Source: an uncultured Collinsella sp. (lineage in GTDB: Bacteria > Actinomycetota > Coriobacteriia > Coriobacteriales > Coriobacteriaceae). Taken from it: DNA of 5,776 nucleotides. The notes under the pieces are model-generated. The model saw only the letters and a program-made list of their open reading frames with translations. It ran no database searches and was not told the origin of the DNA. Location of the stretch: NCBI GenBank assembly GCA_938045085.1, contig CALINZ010000008.1, positions 1-5,776 of the forward strand. Reading direction: 5' to 3'. Position 1 is the first letter of the stretch. Every line of letters starts with the position of its first letter. The translations under genes were made by a program, and so were the position numbers. Shown piece after piece: positions 4,677-5,776 of this stretch.

Positions 4677-5776
4677 TTAAGCGGAAACTGCGGCGGAAGC
4701 AGTGTTGGTCTCGTCCTCGTCGGTCCATGCATGCTTGGGCATGGGACGGAAGATCTGGAAGAGCATCGCAACCAGCAGCACGATGGCCACAATCGTCCAG
4801 ATACCAAACTGTCCAAGAACAAGCAAGTTGTAGAACTGGTTGATGAACAGGCCGATCACCCAAGCGAAGGCGCACTCGTAACCGATGGCGATCGCAGTCC
4901 ACTTGCCGGAATCCATCTGGTTGCGGATGGTGCCAATGGCGGCAAAGCACGGAGCGCACAGCAGGTTGAAGGCGCCGAAGGCAACGCAAGCGCCCATGGT
5001 GGGGAACATGCCGGCAAACGCGGTCCACAGGCTCGGGTCGGTCTCGCCCGCGTCGGCGACGGACAGCAGCGAGCCGGCGGTGGCGACGACGTTCTCCTTG
5101 GCGACGAGGCCAGAGACAGTCAGCGCGGTGGCCTGCCAGGTGCTAAAGCCGAGCGGGGCGAAGATCCAAGCGACCAGGTTGCCCAGCATGGCAAGCACGG
5201 AGTAGTCCATAAACTCCTCGGGGATGCCGTCCATCGCAGGCAGGAAGCCAAAGGAACCGTTATAGCTACCAAAGTTGGAGAGGAACCAAACGACGACGGT
5301 GGACGCAAAGATGACCGTGCCGGCCTTCTTGATAAAGGCCCAGCAGCGCTCCCACACGTGCAGCGCCCAGGAACGGATCGCCGGGAAGTGGTAGGCAGGA
5401 AGCTCCATGACAAACGGGGTCGGACGGCCGGCGAAGAGCTTGGTCTTCTTGAGCATGAGGCCCGAGGCGATGACGGCAAAGACGCCCAGGAAGTAGAAAA
5501 GCGGGCTGATCCATGCGGCCGTGGTGGAAGAATCGCCAATGATGGAGCCCATGAGCAGGGCGATGATCGGCAGCTTGGCGCCGCAGGGGATGAACGTGGT
5601 GGTCATGACCGTCATGCGGCGGTCCTTCTCGTTCTCGATGGTCTTGGTAGCCATGACGCCGGGGACGCCGCAGCCCGAAGACACGAGCATGGGGATGAAG
5701 GACTTACCGGACAGGCCAAAGCGGCGGAACACGCGGTCCATGATGAAGGCGACACGGGCCATATAGCCGCAGTCCT
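4677..5776 (-). CDS. feoB: Ferrous iron transport protein B, C-terminal membrane part (5' end cut by window edge)
   Basis: GTP-driven inner-membrane importer of Fe2+. About 365 residues are visible; FeoB is commonly 650-800 residues, so the N-terminal G-protein domain and the first membrane segments lie beyond base 5776. The reading frame continues past the internal ATG at 5762 as DCGYM, so that ATG is not the start. Seen directly, in order: the first Gate region with SSGCGVPGVMATKTIENEKDRR, IPCGAKLPI, several hydrophobic spans (ISPLFYFLGVFAVIASGLML, VIFASTVVVWFLSNF, LVAWIFAPLGF), the second Gate segment SGLVAKENVVATAG, the NLLCAPCFAAIGTIRNQM block with two cysteines, and a last span IWTIVAIVLLVAMLF before a short acidic tail. 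I count about seven or eight spans. The conserved Cys in GCGVPG and PCGAKLP is present, so the protein looks functional. The small Cys-rich gene downstream supports the assignment. Confidence 0.97.
   Translation of the reverse strand, partial: DCGYMARVAFIMDRVFRRFGLSGKSFIPMLVSSGCGVPGVMATKTIENEKDRRMTVMTTTFIPCGAKLPIIALLMGSIIGDSSTTAAWISPLFYFLGVFAVIASGLMLKKTKLFAGRPTPFVMELPAYHFPAIRSWALHVWERCWAFIKKAGTVIFASTVVVWFLSNFGSYNGSFGFLPAMDGIPEEFMDYSVLAMLGNLVAWIFAPLGFSTWQATALTVSGLVAKENVVATAGSLLSVADAGETDPSLWTAFAGMFPTMGACVAFGAFNLLCAPCFAAIGTIRNQMDSGKWTAIAIGYECAFAWVIGLFINQFYNLLVLGQFGIWTIVAIVLLVAMLFQIFRPMPKHAWTDEDETNTASAAVSA

Overview
The window shows moderately GC-rich bacterial DNA with every recognisable gene on the minus strand. 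The protein sequences and the short, hairpin-punctuated intergenic regions suggest an anaerobic gut-type bacterium. A Coriobacteriia/Collinsella-like actinobacterium is my best guess, but this is an inference from overall protein character and not from a marker gene. Read on the minus strand (right to left), there are two unrelated modules.

Iron module (about 4250-5776). The C-terminal membrane half of the ferrous iron transporter FeoB enters from the right edge and stops at 4677, followed by a strong intrinsic terminator (4615-4647). Next comes a 66-residue cysteine-rich single-span membrane protein (4302-4502) of the FeoB-associated type, with its own strong Shine-Dalgarno and a hairpin terminator downstream.

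Hexuronate (galacturonate/glucuronate) module (1-4157). A LacI-family regulator (3078-4157) is followed by a 460-base gene-free region. That region holds the regulator's terminator, a 32-base near-perfect inverted repeat pair that brackets it, and a cluster of LacI-type operator palindromes placed over the predicted promoter of the next gene. Then come uxaC (uronate isomerase, start reassigned to 2617) and uxaB (tagaturonate reductase, cut by the left edge), separated by a 96-base gap that contains another hairpin. UxaC converts galacturonate to tagaturonate (and glucuronate to fructuronate), and UxaB reduces tagaturonate to altronate, so the two genes catalyse consecutive steps. Altronate dehydratase and the KDG steps would have to be encoded elsewhere. 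The adjacent LacI-type protein is the obvious candidate to bind the operators and respond to a hexuronate-pathway metabolite.

I see no clearly new multi-gene system. The least explained parts are the inverted-repeat bracket at 2854-3052, its shared motif upstream of the regulator, and the operator array at 2671-2764.
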